Of a stretch of 64,000 nucleotides of DNA, positions 49,715 through 61,079 are shown in pieces; positions within the stretch are counted from its first letter, which is position 1, and each line of letters starts with the position of its first letter. The position numbers were made by a program, and so were the translations under genes. The notes beneath the pieces were generated by a model, which ran no database searches, was not told the origin of the DNA, and worked only from the letters and a program-made list of their open reading frames with translations. The DNA comes from Gordionus sp. m RMFG-2023 (lineage: Eukaryota > Nematomorpha > Gordioida > Chordodea > Parachordodidae), in assembly GCF_954871325.1 (NCBI RefSeq), contig NC_088776.1, positions 33,156,508-33,220,507 of the forward strand. Reading direction: 5' to 3'.

Positions 49715-50000
49715 TTAATAGTAACCATACGATATATCTATGAACGACTTGTCATTATCTGAAAATCTCTGTAATTCTGATTTATCAAAAGATTCCCCAA
49801 ATTGGCCATTTAATAAGACTATTAATTTCACGGAGTTATAAAAAGAGTTCTTATTGTTATAACTGGTTTTCAGATATCTTCCCATTTTTTCCTTAAAAAT
49901 GGCAGCACAGTTTCGAGACTGCCCATGTTTATCCCACAATTGAGTAAAATATTTGAGTTGGGACATAATTTTACAATGTATAGACTTTGGGCCCTTAATT
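49715..50000 (-). CDS. unassigned exon-like frame inside the Ig gene intron
   Basis: An open frame with an ATTAAG acceptor-like site upstream reads SQLKYFTQLWDKHGQSRNC, then FKEKMGRYLKTSYNNKNSFY, with protein-like composition. A weak second frame at 49200-49293 on the same strand has a related KTSYKF stretch, cut by the poly-G repeat. I thought of the UQCC2 assembly-factor family (W...GRxL...), but the match is too thin to name. Entry phase does not fit the Ig receptor exons. It may be a nested small gene or a pseudogene. Confidence 0.25.
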
Positions 50001-50816
50001 TTCTTTATTCGTGTAAAAAATGTTTCATATTGGGGTCAGAGTAGGTTAAATCCTCTTCATCTGAAGAAATATAAATTATATAAACTGTTTATTTGTCGAA
50101 GAGTTCACATCCCTGATTAGCACTCTATTTTTAAATATTTAACTCCAATTTAAACAAATACATTAGTATTTTATTTAAATAGCTTTCTTACGAATCTTTA
50201 AGGCTTATTTATAAATATTATTCTCCTTGTGGCATTAAATCATTCTCTTATAATTTCCTTCCTTTCGCCTTAAAGCATAGACAAAATAATTAAATGTCAA
50301 AATATATTATATTATATTATATGGAAAATGGTGTATATTCTAATAATTAATTAGATAATCCTGCACGTCAAATGAAACAAAACCTAATACATTGAATATA
50401 TGGTTGTTTTAAAATTCATTATACATTCATTTTTACCCCGATTTTTGAGTTTACAAAAAGTTGTGCTTATTTTCAAATTAATTTAAAGTTTATTTTTGAA
50501 TTAGTCCCATTTAATTCTGAAAAAAACAATACAAAATCAAAGGACGAACTTGGTAAAAATAATTTTTTAATTTTTTTATTTGGAAAATAAATGATTTTAG
50601 ATTGAGGTTATTTAAGGATTTTTTATTGGTCATGACATGAGGGTAAAGCATTTGGGCTAGGTTCCACATTAGTGTTAGATTTTATTTTGATTAGTCAATA
50701 CACGATATTATAATTAATTATAGCCGAAGATATAAATCTATGATGAACTATAACTCGACCGAAAGTCGGGAAAAATTAGGCAGAAGGCCCGGCCGGTCAA
50801 TGAAGGGTATGGGGAG

Positions 50817-53464
50817 TGTTGTAATATTCATATAAATACTTTTAAACGAAAAATGTCTTATTCAAATTAGAAGAATTATTACGATATTATAGACTATGTA
50901 AATGAGGATTTAAGGAAAGATATATATTTAAGATTTTGTGTATATTATACTTTTTAAATTTTGGAAAGAATTCTTTTTATTTTTTAACTTTAATTTTTTA
51001 TAAGTTTTACTATAACCTTTTATAATGTCAATTTAGTATATTTTTACTTGATAATTTATTATTTTATAATTAATAAGATGAATTAAGGAAAACAAAATTT
51101 TGTTATTTTGCTTACGAATTCAATCTTCATACTCTTCCTTATTTAATCTATTATCTTTTTTATTTAGATTTAACTATGTTTTTTATCTTCTACAAGCTCA
51201 AACCTTCAACTCTATCTCTGCAGTGGTGCCGAAGAGAAAATGCGTTACTGGGCTACTTTGGAAAAATTTCAATCGAATGCCAGACAATGGTTACATTGGG
51301 ACAAAGAGTGTTGTTAAACAGCATTCTAATGAAAAAATTCCAAAAATAAAAAGGTAAGAAAAATATTTAGAGAAATATAATTGAAATTTAAAGAACATAT
51401 TTTTTTAAAAAAAGAAGAAAATTTATCGTTTAATTAAATTTACTTTGGATAAGAATATTTAGAATTATATAAATCAAATTTTAAAGATGGATGTTGAAAA
51501 GAAAGAAATTATCATAGCTCATTTAGATCTTGGACTATTTTTTGTAAATATTGATAATATTAAGGTATAAAATTGTATAGGAATATAATTATCTAAAATG
51601 AAAAACAAAGAATTATAAAGGTAGCATTTAAAATAGATAAGATATAAAGAAATTTGTGTATTTTATTTAAAGGTGATAATTTATGCAATTTATAGTTAGT
51701 TACTGGTAAACATTGAATCGATAACTAAAGATAACTATGACAAATAAAAAAGAACATGATTAAATTAATTTATTTGTAATAATAAAGTATAAATTATAAT
51801 GGCAAAGATTAAGATTAGTTTGGTTTAAAGATACCATAATTTGAAAGATTCGGAGAATAAGATTAGAAACTAAGATGCATATACTATTATTGTTAGAAAA
51901 TATGTTGATGTTATAATTAAATTCTTATTACAGTTTACGTTTAACTTTTATTTTAAGGGCTGCGAGAGATAAACAGCCGCAATGATCTGATAAAGTTGAT
52001 AATATTAATATTTGGTTGTATATTATCCAAAATCTTCATAACGAAAAACGAAAACGGCGTTCATCATTAGAATTCATACCACAATCGAGCTCAATTAGAG
52101 ATCGGAATTTTATTTTGGATCATTAATAAGATTTGAGGTCAATTATGCAACATTTTTTCTAATAATAAAAGAAAGAAAAACAAGCGAAAAATATGGAAAT
52201 ACCAAAGAAGAAATGAAAAAGGCTATTTTAACTTGTTTTAATGAAGTTTTAGATATGGAGAAAATTAAGATAGAAGGGGAATAAAGAAATAGTGTATTTT
52301 TTGAATAATGATGATATGGATACGAAATACTTCTTTAGAGAAAAAGAAATGCTTAATATTTAATTAAAATAAGAATAATTACAAGAGTGTAAAATTTTTT
52401 AAAAAAGCATGAGAATATAAAGGGTTTTGAAAAAGGAAGAATGTGTGCCCAAAAAATGATAGAGTTTTTGGGAAATGTTTGTCAAGTGAAAATTTAATGA
52501 TTATAAAAAGTTGTTATTTAACAACGTGTTAGAATTATGAGAATCATAATTTTATGTGTTTGAAAATTGATAATAGACATAATTGATTTGTTTTATAACA
52601 AGTTGTGCTAGAATTATGAGAATCATAATTTTATGTGTTTTAAAATTGATGATAGACATAATTGATTATACTATAATTATGAGAATCATAATTTTGTGTG
52701 AGAATTGATGATAAACATGATTGAGTTGTTTTTAACAACGGGTGCAAAACTTATGAGGAGATAAGTCAGTTGTTTTTCATTAACGAGTGTGAACAAAAAG
52801 AAGAATAAAAAAGATATTTATTCCAGTTGTTTTTGACCAATGGGGATGAGCCGCATAAAAGAGAAGAAAAGAAATAGATATTTTATTTTTTTGTAAAGAA
52901 CATGCGCATACAAGGATTTATTAAGTAAAACGAAATAAATGCTTAATGCCAAAAGTAGAAAAAAATAATTTTTGGGGGTAAAAATTTTAAACGAAGAGAT
53001 TTTTAGATTCATAATAATCAAGAGAATTTTAAATTAATTCAGCTTTAGACATGGTGACAAAAGATGAGGATCAAAATATCTAAAGGACGACAGAAAATGG
53101 TTCAATGAAGATATGGGTCTAGGCTAATTGTATAAATTATTTAGTATATTTGTACTATGTATTATTAATTTAAGATTTAGAGAAAAAAGTAGCAAATATT
53201 TCAGGAGTTAAGAGAGAAGTTAAGCAATTTAATAGATTATGTTAGGCAGAATTAGATTAGAGAAGTTAACCTTAGACATTAAGATGAATTTGATATATTT
53301 ATATATTACAAGATCATTAAAGCAGAAATGGAAGAGAAGTTGGTCATTTGCAGAATGGTGGGTTTATATTAAGTGGAACTGGACGGGTGTTGTAATATTC
53401 AGATAAATACTTTTAAACGATAAATGTCTTATTCAAATTATGAGAATTATTACGAGATTATAGA
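50817..53464 (+). mobile_element. LTR retrotransposon, degenerate, fossil
   Basis: The 5' LTR (50817-51222) starts TGTTGTAATATTCA and ends TGCA. A TGGTGCCGAAG primer binding site follows one base later (51224-51234). The 3' LTR begins at 53388 after a purine-rich tract and is cut short by the MITE at 53465. The ~2.2-kb interior starts with a gag-like frame after the primer site but shows no recognisable protease, reverse transcriptase or integrase. The LTRs are diverged and the element is broken in many places. Family not determined. Confidence 0.7.
52511..52740. repeat. tandem repeat with an ATTATGA...TCATAAT palindrome
   Basis: The hairpin-capable ATTATGAGAATCATAAT occurs three times (near 52533, 52613 and 52675) in a block repeated at intervals of about 80 and 64 bp. 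The block is bounded by TTTAACAACG on both sides. It lies inside the LTR fossil at 50817-53464. Confidence 0.75.
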
Positions 53465-53905
53465 TAGTGTTAGGCTCGCTCGTTTTGAGCCAACTTTTAA
53501 AAACGGCTAACTCAATATTTTAGCCAGGAAAATAATGCCTAAGGTTGCATTCATAGTGGAGACGGATCCGATTTTTACATCCGTTCCGTCAAAAGTCAAT
53601 CTCATTAAAAATGATATATATGTTCATAGTGCGTCCGTTCCGATACCTTCCGTCTTAAAAACGGATCCGGCAAATTTTGAAGTCAAAACATTTTGACTTT
53701 TTGATCCGGCAAATCTTAAAGAGCGTTATAACGTTACTTACAATTTTTTTTATAATCTATGAACATATATATCATTTTTAATGAGTTTGACTTTTGACGG
53801 AACGGATGTAAAAACGGATCCGTCTCCACTATGAATGCAGCCTAAGCCTCAAGATTTCGATAATATGTTTAGACCTTTGTTCCTTCTATGAGCAAAATCT
53901 TCACC
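53465..53905. mobile_element. hAT MITE family A, interrupted and truncated copy
   Basis: It starts TAGTGTTAGG and follows the family consensus for about 75 bp. A Harbinger-like MITE (53543-53842) interrupts it; the family sequence then resumes (CCTCAAGATTTCG, CCTTTGTTCC) and stops before the right terminus. The MITE itself cuts the 3' LTR of the fossil at 50817-53464. Confidence 0.7.
53543..53842. mobile_element. Harbinger-like MITE, 300 bp
   Basis: Long inverted ends of about 85 bp, GGTTGCATTCATAGTGGAGA on the left and GGCTGCATTCATAGTGGAGA on the right, are flanked by TAA on both sides (53540-53542 and 53843-53845). A three-base TAA/TTA target duplication is the mark of PIF/Harbinger elements. 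The inner part repeats ACGGATCCG. It looks whole and young. Confidence 0.85.
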
Positions 53906-54021
53906 CTAACTATTTTCCTTAATGAATACATTAATCTGAATTAAAAATTGTTCTTGGCATTGAACGTGACATTTATAATAAAGATGTCACCCAATATATA
54001 AATTTAAAATCAAATAATTAC

Positions 54022-54435
54022 TTGTTAAATTTAAGTTAATTGAAACTTGGTGTTCACCACGTTGGTTCAAGTTTAGATATTGCACACTAATGCACGTTAT
54101 ATTTTTGCCATTGTCACTTTGATGTAATATGTACTTTAAAATGCCGGAATCTTCAGGACTACCCATCGACCCCATTGCAAGTATAGGGATTTCTTTTTGA
54201 TCCAATCTCCATTCAATCTTAGCCTTGGGCTGACCATTTTTTGCAGTACAGGTAAACATTTTAACATTTTCTGGTTCCCCAAGAGTAACCAAAATCCCCT
54301 TTGTCTCCATATCGGAAATATTTAAATTTGCCTCTTCTAATTTTGGAGGTTCGGGAGGAGCCAACTGGATATTAAAAACTTTTGACTGAAAACTATTTGA
54401 TGCATCCAAAGTTATAATAGGCTCATCGTTGGGTA
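54022..54435 (-). CDS. Ig receptor gene, exon 3 (C2-like Ig domain)
   Basis: 138 codons between an AAAG acceptor (54436-54437) and a GTAATT donor (54021). It continues the exon at 59561-59944 in phase. A linker with PPEPPKLEE leads into a CD80-like C2 domain: first cysteine in MFTCTAKNGQPKAKIEW with its tryptophan, second in NGKNITCISVQY. The PPEPP linker and C2 type recall the second Ig domain of Kirrel and nephrin adhesion proteins. The protein would act at the cell surface in cell-cell recognition. Several NxS/T sites are present. Lengthening this frame past the donor gives only about 10 residues and a stop. Confidence 0.8.
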
Positions 54436-54842
54436 CTTTAAATAAAATATAAAATTATTTCACAAAAATAACTTAAATTTTAGTCTTTATTATTTAATTT
54501 TTGCGCAATTCGATAATTATCAAATGTGACATGAGATTACTATTCTTATCTTGCATCCTAAAATACTTGAATATATTTTTTGTCGAATTTATAAATTGCT
54601 ACCAGGCTTAGAAAACAAGGATTTAAGATTTTTAAATAATATATAGGAATTACTATTCAGTAGCATCTAGGATTTATCCAAAGTGGGTATGAATTTAAGA
54701 AAGGGACTTCACCCCCACCCCCCATTTGACCGATCTTTGGCACTCCTATAGAAAATTATAATATTATCAATTTTTTCATGATTATTTTATTTTGCTTTAA
54801 TATATAATAACATCTCTGTTAAAGTTGGCGAACTATTGGAAT

Positions 54843-55052
54843 TAATATTGTTAAACGACTCGATTTGAGATTTTTAAAAACGGCCAACTCAATATTTTAG
54901 CCAGAAATATACCGCCTAAACCTCGAGATTTTGCTAATGAATGTCCAAACCTTTGTACCACCCATGCTCAAAATCATTAGGTTTGCGTAATATTTTGTTG
55001 GATAAAAGTTTGAATCAGCCATTTTTAAAAATCGAGCCGTTTAACAACACTA
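54843..55052. mobile_element. hAT MITE family A copy in Ig gene intron 2
   Basis: Ends TAATATTGTTAAACG and (reverse complement) TAGTGTTGTTAAACGGC. Flanks ATTGGAAT and ATTAGAAG are a decayed 8-bp duplication (six of eight match). Confidence 0.75.
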
Positions 55053-56300
55053 ATTAGAAGCATTTATTCTAAAATCAATGCTAATATTTCTTGCTCTATT
55101 AGAGCATGCGTGCTTGTAGCCGCTATAAAGGAAAAAAATTATAGTAACAAAATGTTAGCTAACCACGATTAGAAAACCATTTAATCTGATAATTTTATGA
55201 TTGTTCAGTGCTTTGAAAATTATTTTAAAGGTAAAATAAAAAAGTTATTAGCTATAGAAAGAAAAATATAGAAAACTAAAGACGCATAATTCTGAATCTT
55301 ATATTAAAACATTAAGTATAATTAGTACATTTTATTGCTTCATTCTGTTTTGTAGAAGATGATTTAAGAAAGCAGGTTGGGGAGGGGGGGGGGCTAAAGA
55401 ATTATTAGAAAGAATAATTTAAAATAGCATCATACCAGAACGGAGAATATAGAAGTTCTAAATATTTGTTTGAGTTAATATTTAGTGCCTTATACTAATT
55501 AATTCTTCAATCAATTTTATCAACCAAAAAAACCGAAGTCAAATAAAAACTGATACCATGCAAAGCATAAAGTAAGCCAAACTTCGGAACCTAACTTTGA
55601 TTTATCCATAATTAATAAGTATTTAGCATAGTTTAGGACTTCAACCCATTTGATATATAGTTTTTTCAAAAACCGATTATTGACAAAATAAGATATAATT
55701 GTCAAGATTGGCGTCATGATAGAACGGAAATTATAAAAGCACTAAATATCCGGGTGCGCCGATTGTAATGGCGGACCAGTATTTAGACTGACTAATTCTT
55801 CAATCAGTTTTTACAGTCAATGAACAGTTATAAGTGAAATAGTAACTAACATGCCCTAAATATCGGATTTAAAATTGCGATTCCAAAATTAATTATGCCT
55901 AAATGCATTTAGGCTTCCTATTCCTCGATTCAAAATATTTTTGATTCTTATGATTCTATGATCTTTATGGATATTACTTGTTCTTTTCGGTATATGTAAC
56001 AGATAAAGAAGTAAAATATTATATTTTAAATCGAGTTATATTTTCAAAATTATGATATAAATCTGACTAATATTAAGTCACAAACTTTCGAAAGCACTAA
56101 TTTTAAAGCTTGGGCAAATATATAATTAAATAGTATATAATTTAGTTTAACCTTCAGCCGTTTGGACTGTAAAATCAAACAAAAATTATTAAAATTTATA
56201 TCAAGGTTCAAGATAAACAAAAAATCTAGGAAATTATAATAAAAAAAAATTAAAAAAAAAATATGTAAAAATTTACTAGTACTGTAAAATAATATCGATG
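55053..56300. other. intron 2 of the Ig gene, no gene recognised
   Basis: A G run at 55384-55394 and an imperfect direct duplication (about 55430-55520 and 55710-55815, sharing TAATTCTTCAATCA) are the only structures noticed. Open frames here are AT-rich chance frames. Confidence 0.4.
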
Positions 56301-56430
56301 CTAGTACCATTGTTACTAACGGCGTTACTTTTTTGAGGAAAACGCCATTTGTTACTTGTTTTAAAAGGTAGCGAAAAAAGCGAACGCCATTCCGTGACTT
56401 ATTTCAAAAGGTAACAAGTAAAGCGTTTCA
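56300..56430. mobile_element. end block of an Ac-like hAT element
   Basis: GGCGTTACTTTTT, AAAACGCC and GGTAACAAG repeat in both orientations, as in the end blocks at 44030-44110 and 58735-58840. This is probably one end of a hAT copy whose interior is lost or lies to the right. Confidence 0.4.
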
Positions 56431-57339
56431 TTTTTTTGGAGTTTTAAATTTTTTCTTAAAAAATATGGAAAAAATATTTTTTATTTTATTTTATATTAAT
56501 ATATTTTTTTAAATTTTACAAATAATTCAAGTCGAGTTTTTAATTCAAATCAACTATTTTATATATAATATTATTGTTGCTGACTATTATCAGTAAAGAT
56601 TAATAATCTAACAAATTAAATCAATTATGGTATATTAATTTTTATTCTCTAATTAATTTATTTTTTAAAGAATTCATGTCAATAGTACCTTTCCTTTATA
56701 TGAAGATGATTTGTCCTTACAACATTTTTTACACAAATAAAAAAAATTAAAGGCATGAAGTCAGCACTTTCTAAATGTAGATTGTGTTTTAATTCAAATA
56801 TTTCAACCTTGATGTCCAGCAGCTCAAATCCAAGAAAACATATGAAGACAGAGATATGAATTCAGATTAAGTTCTATTAAAGATAAAAAATAGTTTGATG
56901 CGCACCTGAATGAATATTTTTTGAAGATGATCTAATAAGTTATTTTGAAAATAAAGATTTTCTTTAAATATTTTTAATAAATTTCCCCAATTAAAATTTA
57001 TATTTATTCATTAAATATAATGCAACCCTCTCATCCTCTGCGCCAGTTAAACAATTTAGCTCCACTAAGGCTATGTTAAGCACTAAACGCTTGTATCTGA
57101 TCAAAATTTCGAAAATCAGTTGTTGTCATAAAAAAATAAAAAATTATTACAGAAGGAACTTATTTTATTATGATATTCAATAAGGTGGCCCATTATATTT
57201 ACCATTATCCTTGGTGTTTAAACATTTATAGATTCGAACCAAGTTTCTAAATATCTAGTGTTTAGATGATGACTTCAACGCCCATTAGTGGGTGATACCT
57301 CTTTAATAAACACCATTCTTGACATTATAAATAATTGCC

Positions 57340-58620
57340 CATTATAGGTTTATATCATAACATGTCAAAATCAGATCACCAAATCTATTGTCTCGATCCT
57401 TCCTTTCAAATATATTACCATAGAACTTACCCATCTTGGTTCTCCAATTGGTGATCTCACTGCAATTAAGACCTTTTTAGACAAAACTAGTTCTAATCTA
57501 AATGGAAATACAATCAATTTTAAATAAATTACTCGCTCATCAGTCTTTCTTTCTGCTTAAAAATTATTCTAGCATTCTCGAGATTATATATTCTATGAGA
57601 TCAGCCCCAATATTTTAATACCAAGCTCCTGTTTAAGCATGAGTTGCATATCCACTCAATGGAGGCTATCGTCAATAAAATTTTTAGATAAACTATAGCC
57701 TCAGGCCTCTCTTTCATGCAAAAATTGCAGGATCAATTTCCATCTTTCATTCCTCATCTCTCTTGCTGCTTTTATTTCATCAAGATCAAACAGTTCAAGT
57801 ATAATATACTGGTCAAGATCTTGATCTAGAAAGCGGTATTCACACTTGGGTGAGCAATTGTCAACCTAGCATTATCATACCAATATCTACCCTTCAGAAA
57901 GCTTGGGATATTCCCCTAGGGTCTACTCCTTTAATTTCCTTTTATCGAGTGATTCATTAGAACAATGTCCCCGCCAAGCTATGCTGAATTCTAAATCGGG
58001 CTACGAATGGCTGAACGATTCAAAGCAAAAATGTTTTTCTTCCTAGTGAAGAACTTATAGCTATCACTCTTTCTCAGGGCGATATATTGCTTCCTTCCAA
58101 ATGTATTATTAGTTCTTTACTATCTGATTCCAAAGGATATAAAAGGCGCCTCCCATCGTATACATAAATAACTTAATCTCAAAACCTCTTAAAAGGGCCA
58201 ATATCCTAATATTATAAATACTCTAAAATCATTTAAGTTAAAACAACAACATAAAAATCGATGGTATTCGTCTAACGCCATGGGCCTTCCAGTTGCTTGG
58301 AATTACACAGGAATTGATATTTTGGCACGATCCAACAGAAATGCCTCAGCCATTAGTTCGACAAAAATCTTGGAATATTCAGACATCGCTAAGGTTATTT
58401 TTATTCCACTTGTCACCAATTCTTTTAGTGTTTTTGGTTTTCCTTAAATTTATCACATTATTAGGGAGAAAATTAAGGCAAATAAGGGGCGAATCGTAAT
58501 GAAGCCTTTTATTTCAAACAAGCAACGAGTTGATTTAAGATAGTATAAGTAAATCAATTAATATATGGCGTTGCATTGCTATTCATAATTCCAATAGCAA
58601 TGCAATTGGTCCCACCTTTG
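57340..58620 (+). pseudogene. non-LTR retrotransposon (LINE) 3' portion
   Basis: Plus-strand sense in changing frames follows the C-terminal half of a LINE-type reverse transcriptase polyprotein. It begins with LGSPIGDLTAIKTFLDKTS, then QASLSCKN, YEWLND and ISIGLRLG-type segments, and VAWNYTGIDILARS, in the place of the endonuclease-like tail. The end follows the QRxSxAxQRGNA pattern in decayed form near 58560-58610. Stops and frame shifts are frequent, for example the clean stretch at 58293-58499 is out of frame with the preceding sense. It lies in intron 2 of the Ig gene, opposite strand. Confidence 0.65.
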
Positions 58621-58734
58621 TTTACCTAGTTTAATTGATTTTTTTAATATATGTTATCTTTGTATTCTTTTATTTTATTATCTATGGGAAAAAAATAAAT
58701 AGAAAGAAAATGTATAAGCTTAGTATATTTTTTA

Positions 58735-59185
58735 AGTAACGTGTTAATTATTTTGATAAACAAGTAACGCGTTTCGTTTTTCTTTAGGTAACGAGTAACG
58801 GTGATGCGTTATTTCAAACTTATCGAGTAATGCTTTTTTTTTTGAATTAACATTTACAGGACTAATTTACTATCATTAAAAAATTTAACTTTTTATTATA
58901 TTTTAAAATATGAAACTCGATGTCTCTGGCTGTAGTTTTGATACTCTTATAATTTAGTAGCGGTTTCATCTAAAAAGTATTCAAATAGGCTTGTGACATC
59001 TTTGAAAATATGATACCGAAATAAGATGAAATAGTTAAAGTTAAATTGAAAACGATTATAATAGCTGATTTATACTCAAGCCCTAAGGTTGAGCGATTGT
59101 TTAGTAAAATAATACTAATCCTAAATGTGTTTTTACAATTGAGAATAAAAAGGGTGAACGCCTATCTCGTACATAGCGAGTAATG
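58735..59185 (+). pseudogene. hAT (Ac-like) remnant with GTAACG end and transposase tail
   Basis: 58735-58840 is a GTAACGCG-rich terminal block. After about 200 bp of decayed sequence a clean frame reads ADLYSSPKVERLFSKIILIL to a stop at 59181. This is the SxxVERLFS dimerisation motif of Ac-like transposases. The central part of the transposase is missing, so this is an internally deleted copy. Reverse-complement relative at 43760-44120. Confidence 0.7.
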
Positions 59186-59560
59186 TTTATTCGTCGATTT
59201 TTAAGATTATTTTTGTGCACTTTTTAAAATAAAAGAAGAAATTTATGAGATTAGACAATTAAGAAAGGGGATTTATGAAATGGAAGCAAATTTTTATCTA
59301 GATCTTAATATAATTTTTTTTTATCTAATCATGATTTCTAAGGATGGGGGAGGGGGAGGTTGCCTCTGTGACTATCACATCGGAACTTCATAAAAATAAG
59401 GCTCTGATAACAATAATAAATTAAATCAAATTGGCTTGGAAAATTAATCATACATCTAAAGTGATTTACTAATAAAATACTATTTTGGATCTTATATTAA
59501 GATAAATATAAATTTATTCAAGAAAAGTATAATAAATCTAACATGTATTTAGTTTTATAC

Positions 59561-60077
59561 CATGTCGGTGAACTTCAATAGTTTTAGACGTAAGCATAGG
59601 CCATGTACTCGAGTTTTCGGCGGTCAATATACACTTACGCTTGCCTAAATCTTCTCTAAATGAAGTGTTAACAACTTCTAAATTGTAAAAATTGCTTATA
59701 CCACCTTCAATAAGTGAATAACGTCTCGAATATTTATTAGGGTTATCATATACGATATCATTTATAACCCAGCGAAAGTAGGAAGCTGGAACATCCACCA
59801 TGATGAGTGAAGAATGATTATTTTTTTGTTTGACTCGTTTAACTACGTTGCACCACAAAAATAAACTTGAATTTTCGACTATGTAGACATCTTGTGGAGA
59901 GGTTTCTAATTCGAAATATGTGTTGTTGATTGAATCTACTCGATCTAAAGTCATGATTATATAAGTAAAATTATGTAAAAATATAGTATTTTAAATATGT
60001 TATGTGATATTACCTTGCGAATGGACATCCTTATTGATTAGTAAAAAATTTAGTGTCGTGAATGTTAAAACGAACAT
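59561..60077 (-). CDS. Ig receptor gene, exons 1-2 (signal peptide and V-like Ig domain)
   Basis: Exon 1 (60014-60077) starts at ATG and encodes a short hydrophobic leader, MFVLTFTTLNFLLI, ending near HSQ. A 69-bp GT-AG intron follows. Exon 2 (59561-59944) encodes an Ig fold: first cysteine in LFLWCNVV, tryptophan in YFRWVIND, then RRYSLIEGG and NFYNLEVVNTSFREDLG, second cysteine in KRKCILTAEN. The pattern resembles the first Ig domain of Kirrel/roughest-type adhesion receptors. The exon ends CAT-G before a GTATAA donor at 59560, in phase with the exon at 54022-54435. Intron 2 is 5.1 kb and full of transposon debris. Confidence 0.8.
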
Positions 60078-60847
60078 TCAAAATAACTTGCAATTACATA
60101 ATATGCATTTAAAATAAGTGCATTTATTTTACATGATCTATAAATTTTAAAAGAAAATTACTATAATAAATGGAAATTCGAAATGTATTATATCTTTTGC
60201 TCTAATAAAACACATTCCAATTAAATAAAAATTTCTCCTTATATCAATCAAGATCTCCGCTAGATGCTGTTACTGGCGCTTATTATTTGTGCTTATTCAA
60301 ACACATTATCCTAAATTAAAAAAATTTCTAGATAATTTGTATGAGAAACTTAGATCATATTCGTAACCTGTATTCTATAACTTTTATTAACCTAAATATT
60401 TTATCCTTAAGAAAGATAGGAAGAGTAAAATGAAGTTAAAATATTATATTTGAATAATATTTAATATATTTTATTCTCTCATTATATGAGAGACCCTTAA
60501 AGGTCCCATGATCAACCATTTCTACATCCTCTTTTTCAATGACGATATTAGGATATTCAAACCAAATTAATAATAAAAAAAAGGAAATTCAAATAGTAAA
60601 TAAAATACTTATCAAAAAAAGGAAATCATAATCCCCTCTTGCTCCAAAAAGTTCAGATGCTAGTTAAGTATTTTTCATATATTCCAATTTATATTTATTT
60701 TTCACATTCACAGCAGAATTAAATACGCTATACTAATTTAAATTCTACCAATCCACCAAACTATTTGAACCTTTTTCAATGCAAAAATAAAGTAAAATAT
60801 AAAAATATGACATCGATTTGTTTTAGACTATGAGAATAGCTAAAATC
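60078..60847. other. upstream region of the Ig receptor gene
   Basis: The 5' flank of the gene, AT-rich, with no repeat border or further exon that I can support. A promoter must lie here or beyond, but no clear core motif stands out from the general AT content. Confidence 0.35.
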
Positions 60848-61056
60848 TTGTGTTGTTAAATTTCCGATTTGGACCGATTTTTAAAAATGGCACTCATTAT
60901 TTTAGCCAAAAATTACCTTAAGCCTTGGATTTTGCAAATAGATGTCCAAACCTTTGTGCCATCAAGTAAATTCGGGCGTGCAAAATATTATTTTGGATAA
61001 AATATTGAGATAGCCGTTTCAAAAAATCGGTTCAATAGCCGTTTAACATTCCCACT
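60848..61056. mobile_element. hAT MITE family A, diverged copy
   Basis: Left end TTGTGTTGTTAAA, inner CCGATTTTTAAAAATGG and GATGTCCAAACCTTTG match the family; right end GCCGTTTAAC...CACT. Flanks are too decayed to show the duplication. Confidence 0.65.
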
Positions 61057-61079
61057 GAAATCATTGTATTGGGATTTAT

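Noticed and set aside
51224-51352. Apparent exon with a CTGCAG acceptor and GTAAG donor
   Set aside because: The acceptor coincides with the LTR end and the primer binding site of the LTR fossil, so the frame is the start of its internal region.
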